Assembly (NCBI RefSeq): GCF_900109365.1
Contig: NZ_FNZR01000004.1
Location: 248,001 to 312,000 of the forward strand
DNA length: 64,000 bases
Direction of reading: 5' to 3'
Source: Parapedobacter koreensis
GTDB taxonomy: Bacteria > Bacteroidota > Bacteroidia > Sphingobacteriales > Sphingobacteriaceae
The first letter of the stretch is position 1. Each line of letters opens with the position of its first letter. This document shows positions 1 through 8,166 of the stretch, in pieces. A model generated the notes under the pieces. The model did no database searches and was not told where the DNA came from. It was given only the letters and a program-made list of their open reading frames with translations. A program made the position numbers and the translations under genes.

Positions 1-301
1 AACATCATATTTATGAGCCAGAGAAAATACGGGCGGAAGCTATCAGTAAGCATTTCGGCATCTCAGGACATTACCTGGGCGGTATTTCAAGAAACATTGT
101 GGCGAGACGATGCAATCTTACATCATCAATTACCGGTTGAGCTTAGTAGAGCATTGTCTCAAATATAGCGACAAACGGGTCAATGAAATCGTAGCAGAAC
201 TGGGCTTTACGGATGAAAGCCATCTCAATAAGTTTTTCAAACAGCAGAAGGGCATCAGCCCCAAGGCCTTCAGGAAGTCATTGCTGACTGTTTCAGAATA
301 A
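1..301 (+). pseudogene. AraC-family regulator, C-terminal part, frameshifted
   Basis: This is the DNA-binding end of an AraC/XylS-type transcription regulator whose 5' part lies outside the window. Read from base 3, the frame gives a first helix-turn-helix (IRAEAISKHFGISGHYLG) up to about base 80. The protein then continues (YFKKHCGETMQSYI, then NYRLSLVEHCLKYSD and a second helix-turn-helix ending KGISPKAFRKS) only in the frame that starts at base 83. The bases at 81-82 stand where an Arg codon is expected, so one base is missing. The first frame runs on into out-of-frame sequence, and the second frame alone would start at ATG 110, in the middle of the domain. The end overlaps the 3' end of the convergent HxlR gene by 32 bases. 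Either the gene is broken or there is a sequencing error; the family call is firm. Confidence 0.75.
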
Positions 302-635
302 CGGAACGCAGGTATTCTTCATGGTCATCGCCCCATTGCCCTAGGGCGGAAATGACGGGAATAAGGGTTTCCCCGAATTCGGTAAGGCGATATTCCACTT
401 TTGGCGGAACCACGGGATAGATTTTTTTTGAGATCAACCCGTGTCCTTCCAATTCCTTTAGCTGCACATTCAATACCCGCCGGGATGCATCGGGTATTTT
501 GCGCTGCAATTCGCTCGGGCGTAGATGCCCTTGGTTAATAAACCATAACAACCGGATTTTCCACTTACCATATAGGACTTCCCCAATCAAGTCAAGCCCG
601 CAATTCAAATTCAATGGTATCTTCCGTTCATACAT
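270..635 (-). CDS. HxlR-family winged-helix transcription regulator
   Basis: A 121-residue member of the HxlR family, small winged-helix regulators that often sense electrophiles or oxidants through a conserved N-terminal cysteine. It begins MYERKIPLNLNCGLDLIGEV, and Cys12 sits at the usual position. The recognition region (LRPSELQRKIPDASRRVLN) and the wing (GLISKKIYPVVPPKVEYRLT) are typical, and the length is normal. I place the start at 635, not at an in-frame Met at 671, because a good promoter -7 box lies at 641-648, between the two. The gene is divergent from the SDR/NTF2 pair, so it probably controls that pair and itself; this role is inferred from position. Confidence 0.88.
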   Translation of the reverse strand: MYERKIPLNLNCGLDLIGEVLYGKWKIRLLWFINQGHLRPSELQRKIPDASRRVLNVQLKELEGHGLISKKIYPVVPPKVEYRLTEFGETLIPVISALGQWGDDHEEYLRSVILKQSAMTS

Positions 636-640
636 TAGTA

Positions 641-672
641 CAAATATAACCCATTGCCCCGATCTGGGCAAT
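641..672 (-). promoter_or_regulatory. Promoter of the hxlR-type gene
   Basis: On the minus strand, ATTG is followed after 20 bases by TATATTTG, matching the Bacteroidota TTTG-N19/20-TAnnTTTG pattern with one mismatch. Transcription would begin about seven bases after the -7 box, practically at the ATG at 635, so the mRNA would be leaderless or nearly so. Confidence 0.55.
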
Positions 673-712
673 AGGAGAAAAAGTTATCCCTATTCGATTC
701 GGTTTTCCGTAC

Positions 713-733
713 TTGTGTATACTGCCCATACAA
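713..733. promoter_or_regulatory. Inverted repeat, candidate operator between hxlR and SDR genes
   Basis: TTGTGTAT and ATACAA flank a seven-base spacer in the divergent intergenic region. A short dyad here is where an HxlR dimer would be expected to bind, but the match to any known operator is not established. Confidence 0.3.
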
Positions 734-776
734 CCGATTTTTGTACAAAAAGAAATGGAAAATGGAACAGGAATTT

Positions 777-1556
777 ATGTTCAATAACGAATTGTCGGGA
801 AAAGTCGCACTGGTAACGGGTGGCACGAAAGGAACGGGACAAGCCATTGCAAAGCGACTCTTGCAGGCGGGTGCAACCGTCATCATTACAGCAAGGAACA
901 AACCTGAAGAATCGAATCCCGGTTTACACTTCGTCGCAGCCGATCTGAGCAGGGCAGAAGGCACCCAACGTGTGGTGGAAACAGTGTTGGCCGATTATAG
1001 CAGGCTTGATATTTTGGTAAACAACCTGGGTAGCTCTGAAACGCCGGGCGGTGGTTTTGCTGTATTGACCGACGAAGACTGGGTCTCCACCATACAGGCA
1101 AACCTGTTGGCGCCTGTCCGTTTGGATAGGGGTTTTTTGCCTCAAATGATCGAACGAGGCAGCGGCGTGATCATCCACATTGCCTCCATCCAAGGTAAAT
1201 TACCTTTGTATGATTCCACGCTACCTTATGCTGCTGCCAAAGCAGGATTGATCAATTATAGCAAAAGTTTGTCCAATGAGGTCTCGCCCAAAGGCGTCCG
1301 CGTGTTGACCGTTTCGCCTGGATGGATTTTTACAACGTCCGCAAAACGGATGGCACAGCGGATCGCTGAAAGTGCCAGCATGACCGTGGAGCAAGCTACC
1401 CAAAGTATCATGGATGCCTTGGGTGGCATACCTTATGGCAGGCCTGCCAAACCCGAGGAAGTCGCCGAATTGGTGGGTTTCTTGGTTTCTCCACGAGCAG
1501 GTTACCTCACCGGAACCGAATACATAATAGATGGAGGGACAGTTCCGACAATTTAA
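777..1556 (+). CDS. Short-chain dehydrogenase/reductase (SDR)
   Basis: A 259-residue classical SDR oxidoreductase, NAD(P)-dependent, probably cytosolic. The cofactor motif TGGTKGTG is at residues 14-21, NNLG at 82-85, catalytic Ser137 lies in IASIQG, and Tyr151/Lys155 form the YAAAK signature. The C-terminal part (SPGWIFTT, then GYLTGTEYIIDGG) is the usual substrate and oligomer region. The substrate cannot be read from the sequence. I chose ATG 777 because it begins right before the conserved fold; ATG 762 would add five residues. The gene is divergent from the HxlR regulator and followed after 30 bases by an NTF2-like gene, an arrangement common for small oxidant- or electrophile-induced operons. 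Confidence 0.9.
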   Translation: MFNNELSGKVALVTGGTKGTGQAIAKRLLQAGATVIITARNKPEESNPGLHFVAADLSRAEGTQRVVETVLADYSRLDILVNNLGSSETPGGGFAVLTDEDWVSTIQANLLAPVRLDRGFLPQMIERGSGVIIHIASIQGKLPLYDSTLPYAAAKAGLINYSKSLSNEVSPKGVRVLTVSPGWIFTTSAKRMAQRIAESASMTVEQATQSIMDALGGIPYGRPAKPEEVAELVGFLVSPRAGYLTGTEYIIDGGTVPTI

Positions 1557-1586
1557 ATTTGATCGCTAATCTTAAATAAGAAAATA

Positions 1587-1910
1587 ATGAATTTACCAAA
1601 AGCAATAGCCGATTTAGTAAAAGCGCAGGACAACTTTGACAGTGTTGCCTATGCGAATTGTTTCACAGAAGATGCCGTGGTACATGATGAAGGCCATAGC
1701 TATACAGGAAAATCCGAAATCCAGCAGTGGATTGAAAAAGCGAACGAAAAATACAACACGGTCATGCAACCTATCGACCTTGAAGAAACAGGGGCAATCC
1801 GTATACTCACCGCCCGTGTTTCAGGGACATTCGACGGAAGTCCTGCTGTGTTGCGTTATCACGTTGAATTAAAAGACGGACTAATCCAATCTTTGAAGAT
1901 AACGGGTTGA
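1587..1910 (+). CDS. NTF2-like / SnoaL-type small protein
   Basis: A 107-residue protein with the cone-shaped alpha/beta fold of the NTF2/SnoaL superfamily. An N-terminal helix (ADLVKAQDNFD) leads into CFTEDAVVHDEGHSYTGKSEIQQWI, the classical opening of the family, and the end (LRYHVELKDGLIQSLKITG) forms the curved sheet. Members act as small isomerases, hydrolases or binding proteins, and the activity here cannot be told. It lies 30 bases behind the SDR gene on the same strand and is almost certainly in its operon, so it may act on the same substrate. Confidence 0.8.
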   Translation: MNLPKAIADLVKAQDNFDSVAYANCFTEDAVVHDEGHSYTGKSEIQQWIEKANEKYNTVMQPIDLEETGAIRILTARVSGTFDGSPAVLRYHVELKDGLIQSLKITG

Positions 1911-1987
1911 TATGTTGTAAACCTTCGTTATATGGAACATATTTGTAATTTTACAAGTCATTGTAAATCTTAAACGACGTGTGCAAT

Positions 1988-3139
1988 ATGTCCATTAGAA
2001 ATATACTACCCCTTTTATTCGTGGGAATGCTGGCGGCTTGTAACGGGCCTCAACCCGGGTCTCAAATAACTAAGTCCGGACTGGATAGACGAAACTTTCA
2101 GACAATCGTTGATGGCGATTCGACTGACTTGTTTACCCTGGGCAATTCAAGGGGCATGGAGGTCTGCATCACGAATTACGGTGGGCGCATTGTGTCTTTG
2201 ATGGTACCTGATACAGCTGGCGAATTTCGCGATGTGGTATTGGGCTTTGATCACATCGATGAATACACGGCCCAGCCATCATCTTTTGGTGCAACGGTGG
2301 GACGCTATGCCAACCGTATTGATAAAGGACGTTTTTTGTTTGATGGGGATACGATTCAGTTGGCGGCCAATAGTGGAGTACATACCATTCATGGGGGATA
2401 CGAAGGATGGCAATACAAAGTCTTTGATGCCCAGCAGCCGAACGATAGCACGCTGGTGCTTTCCTACGTGTCACCCGATGGAGAAGGAGGATTTCCCGGT
2501 GAAGTGCGTGTAGACGTGTCGTACGCTATTAATCCGTCAAATGAACTGGTTATCAGTTATGAAGTGCAGACAACGGAAAAGACCGTCATCAATGTCACCA
2601 ACCATAGTTTTTTTAACCTTTCCGGTGATCCCGGCAATAACATACTGGACGATGTGCTTTATGTAAATGCAAGCCAATACACGCCGCTTGACACGACATT
2701 GATCACCACCGGAGAGGTGTTGCCCGTGACCGGTACACCTTTTGACTTTACCAAAGCCATCCCTATCGGTGATGGCATGGCCCGCGATAGCACGCATGCT
2801 CAATTGCAGATCGCTAAAGGCATAGACCATAATTTTGTATTGAACAGCGGAGGGAATATCAACGAACTGGCCGCCCGTCTTTATTCACCCCGGAGTGGTA
2901 TCACGCTGGAGGTATATACCAATGAACCCGGGATCCAAGTGTATACAGGCAATATGCTGGATGGTTCTCGGGTAGGAAAAAGCCGGATACCATACCATAA
3001 GCAAGCCGCAGTTTGCCTTGAAACGCAGCATTTTCCTGACTCACCAAATAAACCCGAATGGCCTTCCACGGTGCTGGAACCAGGAGCAACCTATAAAAGC
3101 ATATGCACCTACCGATTTCTTGCAGAAAATGGAAATTGA
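1988..3139 (+). CDS. Aldose 1-epimerase (galactose mutarotase), lipoprotein form
   Basis: Interconverts alpha and beta anomers of aldoses such as galactose or glucose. The 383-residue protein begins with a lipoprotein signal whose lipobox ends LAAC (Cys18), so it is probably anchored on the periplasmic side. Family motifs are clear: GRYANRI, the catalytic histidine region VTNHSFFNLSG, IDHNFVLN, PGIQVYTGN, and CLETQHFPDSPN with the catalytic Glu. I used ATG 1988; a GTG at 1979 would add three residues. No other sugar gene is adjacent, and the next gene is 166 bases away. The periplasmic location suggests it prepares sugars released outside the cytoplasm. Confidence 0.92.
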   Translation: MSIRNILPLLFVGMLAACNGPQPGSQITKSGLDRRNFQTIVDGDSTDLFTLGNSRGMEVCITNYGGRIVSLMVPDTAGEFRDVVLGFDHIDEYTAQPSSFGATVGRYANRIDKGRFLFDGDTIQLAANSGVHTIHGGYEGWQYKVFDAQQPNDSTLVLSYVSPDGEGGFPGEVRVDVSYAINPSNELVISYEVQTTEKTVINVTNHSFFNLSGDPGNNILDDVLYVNASQYTPLDTTLITTGEVLPVTGTPFDFTKAIPIGDGMARDSTHAQLQIAKGIDHNFVLNSGGNINELAARLYSPRSGITLEVYTNEPGIQVYTGNMLDGSRVGKSRIPYHKQAAVCLETQHFPDSPNKPEWPSTVLEPGATYKSICTYRFLAENGN

Positions 3140-3305
3140 ACGGCTTCAAATGTAAAAAAATGTTAAAAAATGGGTGGTTATTCAATAAAATCGTTTTATT
3201 TGCGTTTAATGTGTGTAATGGAGCGCTGGTGACGTTGTTTTAGTCGCCATAAACTTAAATAAACACTGAATCAACTTTGGAGATTCTAACTACCTGTACT
3301 AAAAA

Positions 3306-4661
3306 ATGATTTTAAAAAAGAATGTGCTTGCACTTGTTGTGCTTGTTGTGGTTGCATTGGGTGCCAGTTTCATTTTCCTTTCTTCTTTTGAGGCTACGCC
3401 TGCACATGTATCATCAACCGTTGAGACCGAAGCTGACGCTGTTCCCGAACTTCTTTATGGATTGGCAGTCGATGGGTATGCCATCGAGACAAAGCCTGTA
3501 GGCCGTAACGAGTTCCTTTCTGATATTCTCCAACGCTATCAAATTGACTTGCCAAGCATTTCAATCCTTGCCGATAAGTCAAAATCGATATTCGATGTAA
3601 GGAAGATTGCGGTGGGGCATGACTATACGGTATTCAAGGATACAGCGGGTAGAGCCGCTTACTTTATTTACCAACCCAATGCAATCGATTATGTCGTCTA
3701 TGACTTGCGGGATAGCATTGCTGTGTATAAAGAACAAAAGGCCGTAGACACCAAGATTGAATCGGTGGCTGGCGTTATCGAAAGCTCATTGTACCAAACG
3801 CTGGAAGCAAATGGGGCCAGTCCTGATTTAGCGATCCAACTTGCTGAAATATACGGATGGGCGGTTAATTTTTATCGCATTAATAAAGGAGACTGGTTTA
3901 AGCTGATATACGAACGCAACTATATCGATGGAGTTCCAATCGGCCCAGGTAGAATACAATCCGCTATATTCGGCCACAATGGAAAAGAATACCAAGCTTA
4001 TTATTTTGAGGCAAATGACGGTAAACCGGGCGCTTACTATGATGAAAATGGGAAAAGCCTTCGCAGGACATTCCTCAAGGCACCACTGAAATATAGCCGC
4101 ATATCTTCCCGTTTTACTATGCGTAGGTTCCATCCTGTGCAACGCCGATGGAAAGCCCATTTGGGAACTGACTTTGCCGCACCGCATGGCACCCCCATAG
4201 TAGCCACGGCTGCCGGCGTGGTTACAGAGTCAGCATTCAATGGGGGCAATGGCAACTATGTCAAAATCCAGCATGATAATGTTTACACCACTCAATACTT
4301 GCACATGAGCAAACGAGCAGTAAGAAGGGGGCAACGGGTTGCGCAGGGAGAGGTGATCGGTTATGTAGGAAGTACAGGCCTTGCAACCGGACCGCATGTA
4401 TGTTACCGGTTTTGGAAAAATGGTAAGCAGGTGGACGCCCTTGCGCAGGTGTTTCCTCCATCTGAACCCATCAATGAAAACTATCGTGTAGCATTCGATA
4501 GAATCCTCAACATGCAACAACAGACCTTAGCCTCGGTAGGGTTTGAAAAACAAAGCAGCCTGCAAGTTTATAGCGCACTTGCTTTTACAATGGAACGTCT
4601 ATTTGAGACCACTGAAAATAGTGATCGCATCTTAACGGGCTTTTCGGCCCAGATGCTTTAA
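3306..4661 (+). CDS. M23-family metallopeptidase (LytM domain), membrane-anchored
   Basis: A 451-residue probable cell-wall peptidase or regulator. One hydrophobic segment (about residues 5-27) anchors it; a middle domain is followed by the LytM domain at about residues 270-385. Metal-site residues visible are His285 and Asp289 (HLGTD), His333 (YLHM) and His364 in TGPHVCYRF. The second His of the usual HxH motif is Cys366. The sequence is otherwise intact, so this looks like a subfamily feature and not decay. I recall the same PHVCYRF form in other Bacteroidota M23 proteins, but could not check it. Activity would be cleavage of peptidoglycan cross-links in the periplasm. The gene stands alone and is followed by a hairpin terminator at 4697. 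Confidence 0.88.
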   Translation: MILKKNVLALVVLVVVALGASFIFLSSFEATPAHVSSTVETEADAVPELLYGLAVDGYAIETKPVGRNEFLSDILQRYQIDLPSISILADKSKSIFDVRKIAVGHDYTVFKDTAGRAAYFIYQPNAIDYVVYDLRDSIAVYKEQKAVDTKIESVAGVIESSLYQTLEANGASPDLAIQLAEIYGWAVNFYRINKGDWFKLIYERNYIDGVPIGPGRIQSAIFGHNGKEYQAYYFEANDGKPGAYYDENGKSLRRTFLKAPLKYSRISSRFTMRRFHPVQRRWKAHLGTDFAAPHGTPIVATAAGVVTESAFNGGNGNYVKIQHDNVYTTQYLHMSKRAVRRGQRVAQGEVIGYVGSTGLATGPHVCYRFWKNGKQVDALAQVFPPSEPINENYRVAFDRILNMQQQTLASVGFEKQSSLQVYSALAFTMERLFETTENSDRILTGFSAQML

Positions 4662-4696
4662 TAGAAATAAAGAAACCTGCTTTTCTTATAAAAATA

Positions 4697-4726
4697 AAAC
4701 CCCGGTGATTCACATCAGCGGGGTTT
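4697..4726 (+). terminator. Hairpin terminator after the M23 peptidase gene
   Basis: AAACCCCG and CGGGGTTT form the stem, extended by GTGA/TCAG with one mismatch, around a six-base loop. A T-containing tail follows. It may also serve transcripts coming from the opposite strand. Confidence 0.7.
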
Positions 4727-4895
4727 CTACTAACTAAACTAAACAACTATATAAAACAAACCATATATAGACCTTGGTTAACGTTCGTCCTATGCCTCAA
4801 AGATATAAATTATTTAGAAAGATTATAAATAAAATCCATAACAATGTTTAAGTTGTTGATTTTTAGGATTATATTTTAAAAAAAAGAAGAGGAAA

Positions 4896-5066
4896 TTATT
4901 TTTTCTGGCTGAATAGCAACCTGTTTCCGAACGGATCTCTGACAGTCATGGTAAGGGAAATTATCCCCAAAACGGTACCCCAGTTAACTTGGAACCCGAG
5001 CCAATCAATATAAAACTCAACGGCTTTGTCGTGGTCGAAAATCCGGAGGATGGGAATAGCTTTCAT
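4896..5066 (-). pseudogene. Glyoxalase/bleomycin-resistance (VOC) protein remnant with internal deletion
   Basis: A 56-codon open frame. It begins MKAIPILRIFDHDKAVEFYI and DWLGFQVNWG, the N-terminal strand-helix of a roughly 120-residue VOC-family protein, and ends DPFGNRLLFSQKK, the C-terminal strand of the same family. About 60 residues in the middle are missing and replaced by a short out-of-family stretch (TVLGIISLTM). The reading frame is still open from ATG to stop. A half-domain this small cannot form the paired beta-alpha-beta modules of the fold, so I call it a deletion pseudogene. It lies directly downstream of the haem gene hmuS on the same strand. Confidence 0.7.
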
Positions 5067-5135
5067 TGAAGTATCAAGATAGCACTACGAAGCTGGAAGG
5101 ATGCGGGAGCATCACTTCCAGCTTGTCGTTTTGTG

Positions 5136-6161
5136 TTATTGGATGACAGCGTAGTCAGCAATGACCTGCCGCCAATCTTCGCGTTCAGGGATACGAGGTT
5201 TGCGTTTGCCAAAAAATTGAACGATGACGTTGCCATCCATATCAAATGCCTCAAGGCTGGTGACAATGCCATCTTCCGTCGGCTTTCTGACAAGCCATAC
5301 ACTTTCAATACCGTCCTCACGCAGGTGCATATTGAACGCTGGATCCAACACATTAAACCATGGGCCGGTTTGCAGCAATTTTTTCACCTTTCCGGTATGG
5401 ATTTGGATACAGCCACGACTGCCAATAAACACCATGATTTCCAAGTCACGTTCGGACACACCTTCCAAGATGCGCTTTAGGGAAGGTATGGTGATTTGTA
5501 TTGCATGCCCTTCAGGCGCTAAACGCATCGCTTGGCGGCGCGCCACGCCGAAATCACGCAACAGTCCAAAGAAATTGTGGGTGTCTTTAAGGTCGAGCCA
5601 GGCTTGGCGGAATCCAGCCGCCTCGACATCATTGTCAGGACTTTCCACTATCGATTTATCAATAGGGGTAGTTTGTAGTGTCCCGTTTTGAATAGGAGCT
5701 CTATATTTTTCAATCAATACTTCATAAGCCTGCATGTCACTTTGCTCAGTGAGGTAGATTTTATGCACTGCCTCGCCATCCTTATCAAAGAACTGGAGAC
5801 TTTGTCGGTCACCTTCTTGTACGGCAAAACCAAAATGCCAGGCATTCATGAACAATCGGAGGTCGATATCGGGATTGACTACAAGACCGATATGTCCGTT
5901 GAACGTTGCCTTGGTGTAGACACCCTTGCGCTCATGTACAGCATGGTCATTACGTGTAAGCGCCATCACGTGGCCCAACGAACTGATTTCTTTGAGGATA
6001 TCCTCAAACTCGGGTTTAAGCGAGATATTGTGGTCACCCGTAGCGACTAAATCGGCTTCAGAGACACCCAGTTGCCTTGCCGCATCGCGGATGCGTACTT
6101 TGGGATTTTCTGTTTTGAACGATTGATATTGTTCCTTAAGTGAAACGGTTGTATTTTCCAT
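5136..6161 (-). CDS. hmuS: HemS/HmuS-type haem-degrading protein
   Basis: A 341-residue cytoplasmic haem-binding and haem-degrading factor of the HemS/ChuS/HmuS family, near the family's usual length of about 345. The two repeated halves are visible: an N-terminal half with a helical start (IRDAARQLGVSEADLVATG) and LGHVMALTRNDHAVHERKGVY, and a second half with LEIMVFIGSRGCIQIHTGKVKKL, GPWFNVLDPAFNMHLRED and SVWLVRKPTEDGIVTSLEAFD. The proximal His is probably in one of these NDHAVHE or NMHL segments. It is the last gene of the haem locus, 12 bases behind hmuV, and would receive imported haem. It is not the CobN-like protein that carries the same name in Porphyromonas. Confidence 0.92.
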   Translation of the reverse strand: MENTTVSLKEQYQSFKTENPKVRIRDAARQLGVSEADLVATGDHNISLKPEFEDILKEISSLGHVMALTRNDHAVHERKGVYTKATFNGHIGLVVNPDIDLRLFMNAWHFGFAVQEGDRQSLQFFDKDGEAVHKIYLTEQSDMQAYEVLIEKYRAPIQNGTLQTTPIDKSIVESPDNDVEAAGFRQAWLDLKDTHNFFGLLRDFGVARRQAMRLAPEGHAIQITIPSLKRILEGVSERDLEIMVFIGSRGCIQIHTGKVKKLLQTGPWFNVLDPAFNMHLREDGIESVWLVRKPTEDGIVTSLEAFDMDGNVIVQFFGKRKPRIPEREDWRQVIADYAVIQ

Positions 6162-6173
6162 GTTATTTTGTAT

Positions 6174-6965
6174 TTATACTTGTTCTGATACCATCATAGC
6201 GGGGATAACCAAAGGGCAATTGAACGCGTCGTCGTTGAGTAGCCGCACCTGGATATTGAATGCTTGATAGATGTTTTCCTGGGTAATTACTTCTCGCGGA
6301 CGGCCGAATGCGATTCGTTTCCCCTTTTTTAGTATTAATATGTTGTCTGCATACCGTGATGCAAAATTAATGTCATGCAAGATGCTTACCACGCAGTATC
6401 CGCGGTTGGCCAAGCTTCGCGCCAACACTAAGATTTGTTGCTGATAAAGCAAATCCAACCCATTCGTGGGCTCATCGAGAAAGAGCAAGCCCTGGGGTTG
6501 ATCATAGATTTGTGCGATTACACGGGCCAATTGCACCCGCTGCTGTTCACCGCCGGAAAGTGTATTATAGTCGCGGTTGGCAAATTCGCTGATACCGGTT
6601 TCATCCATAACGGCCTTGACGATCCGGATATCGTTGTCCTTCGGCTGATTATCAAAATGGGGGTACCTGCCCATCATGACCAGCTCATGTACTTTAAAAG
6701 ATATGGACAGCGTGTTACTTTGCGCCAAAACCGAACGGAATTTTGCCAAATTTTCCAATTTGTAGGCTCCGATTGGCTGGTCACGGATGGAAATGCTGCC
6801 TGTTGAAGCTTGTATCTCCCTGCATAGAAGTTTGAGTAATGTACTCTTACCTGCACCGTTTGCGCCGATAATGGCCAATAATTCGCCAGGCTGCACATTA
6901 AAGCTGATGCCGTCAATCAATTTTGCCGAACCCGCTGAATAATGAATATTGTTGACTTCAATCAT
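6174..6965 (-). CDS. hmuV: Haem ABC transporter ATP-binding protein
   Basis: A 263-residue ABC ATPase that powers haem import across the inner membrane. Walker A GANGAGKST is at residues 34-42, the signature LSGGE at 136-140, Walker B LLFLDE at 160-165 and the switch His197 in SILHDIN. Downstream specificity features (RYADNILILKKGKRIAFGRP) match the haem/siderophore subgroup. It lies between the permease gene hmuU and hmuS. A 132-base gap separates it from hmuU, so a second promoter for hmuV-hmuS is possible, though I see no good one. Confidence 0.94.
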   Translation of the reverse strand: MIEVNNIHYSAGSAKLIDGISFNVQPGELLAIIGANGAGKSTLLKLLCREIQASTGSISIRDQPIGAYKLENLAKFRSVLAQSNTLSISFKVHELVMMGRYPHFDNQPKDNDIRIVKAVMDETGISEFANRDYNTLSGGEQQRVQLARVIAQIYDQPQGLLFLDEPTNGLDLLYQQQILVLARSLANRGYCVVSILHDINFASRYADNILILKKGKRIAFGRPREVITQENIYQAFNIQVRLLNDDAFNCPLVIPAMMVSEQV

Positions 6966-7098
6966 TGTTTGGGACGTTGGTCTTTTTAGACGATGCTAAA
7001 CACTTTGCTCAGACCGTGCTTCAATCTTACTAAAATCAAGTTAAAATTAATAATTTCAATGACATATCGATAATTGTGCATTGAAAATCTGCAATTTG

Positions 7099-8166
7099 TT
7101 ACCTGCCGATGCCCCGCCTTCGCCGCTCTGCCAAGATGATGTAAATAAATACCGGTGAGCCGATAATGGCTGTAAGTATGCCGATAGGCAATTCGGCCGG
7201 TGCGAAAATCGTACGTGCAATGACATCCGCTAATACCAGTACCGTGGCACCCAGTAAAGCAGCACCCGGCACGACCAAACGATGGTCTGCCGAAAAAGCC
7301 ATCCGCAAGATGTGCGGAATGACCAGCCCCACAAATCCAATCATACCCGATACGGCCACCGAAGCGCCCACGCCCAGTGTGGCCATGACGATGGCTAGTT
7401 TTTTGAGCAAGCCCACGTTGATGCCCATGTGCCCAGCCTGGGATTCACCCAGGGCCAATGCATTCAGCGATTTACTGAAAAACGGCAAGGTCACGAGCGA
7501 TATCAATACGAAGGGCAGGATGCCGGTGACTGTCTTCCAACTGGCGCCACCCAAACTGCCCAGTGTCCAGAAAGTGATGTTGCGCAATTGCTCATCCGTG
7601 GACATGTAGGTGAGCAACCCGGTGAATGAACCAGCCAATGCGTTGATGGCGATGCCTGCGAGAAGGAGCGTGGTGATATCGGCTTTTCCATTGCCAACCG
7701 CCAAACGGTATACGAAAAATGTGGTGGTACAAGCACCAATGAACGCTGCGATGGCCAACGCATGGTAGCCGAACGCCGAGGTCATGAAGCTGAAAAAACG
7801 GTGCTCCAGCACAATCATCATCACCGCAAAGAGCGATGCACCTGAGGAAATGCCGATAAGCCCCGGCTCTGCCAAAGGGTTGCGGAAAAGCCCCTGCAAG
7901 GAAGCCCCGGCAATGGCCAGCGTACTTCCGACCAACACCCCCAAAAGGACACGTGGCAGACGGATATTGAGCAATACGGCTTCTTGTTGCGGAGTAAAAC
8001 CACTATGGCTGCTCACACCAATCCGATTGGTGATGATAGACCATAGTTCCGAAGCGCTTATTTTTACCGCGCCTACACATACAGACAATACACAGGCTGC
8101 TATCAACACCACAAAAAGCAAAGTGAGAAGGAGGCTATAACTTTTCACGGCTCCCGACTTGTTCAA
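7099..8166 (-). CDS. hmuU: Haem ABC transporter permease (FecCD family)
   Basis: A 355-residue inner-membrane permease of the FecCD/BtuC family with about ten hydrophobic segments. The first follows the short cytoplasmic start MNKSGAVKSY. Family landmarks include LPRVLLGVLVGSTLAIAGA, GLFRNPLAEPGLIGISSGA, MGINVGLLKK and the late GFVGLVIPHILRM and FAPAELPIGILTAIIGSP. It forms the channel fed by HmuT and driven by HmuV. Its start codon overlaps the hmuT stop by four bases, a sign of translational coupling. Confidence 0.94.
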   Translation of the reverse strand: MNKSGAVKSYSLLLTLLFVVLIAACVLSVCVGAVKISASELWSIITNRIGVSSHSGFTPQQEAVLLNIRLPRVLLGVLVGSTLAIAGASLQGLFRNPLAEPGLIGISSGASLFAVMMIVLEHRFFSFMTSAFGYHALAIAAFIGACTTTFFVYRLAVGNGKADITTLLLAGIAINALAGSFTGLLTYMSTDEQLRNITFWTLGSLGGASWKTVTGILPFVLISLVTLPFFSKSLNALALGESQAGHMGINVGLLKKLAIVMATLGVGASVAVSGMIGFVGLVIPHILRMAFSADHRLVVPGAALLGATVLVLADVIARTIFAPAELPIGILTAIIGSPVFIYIILAERRRRGIGR

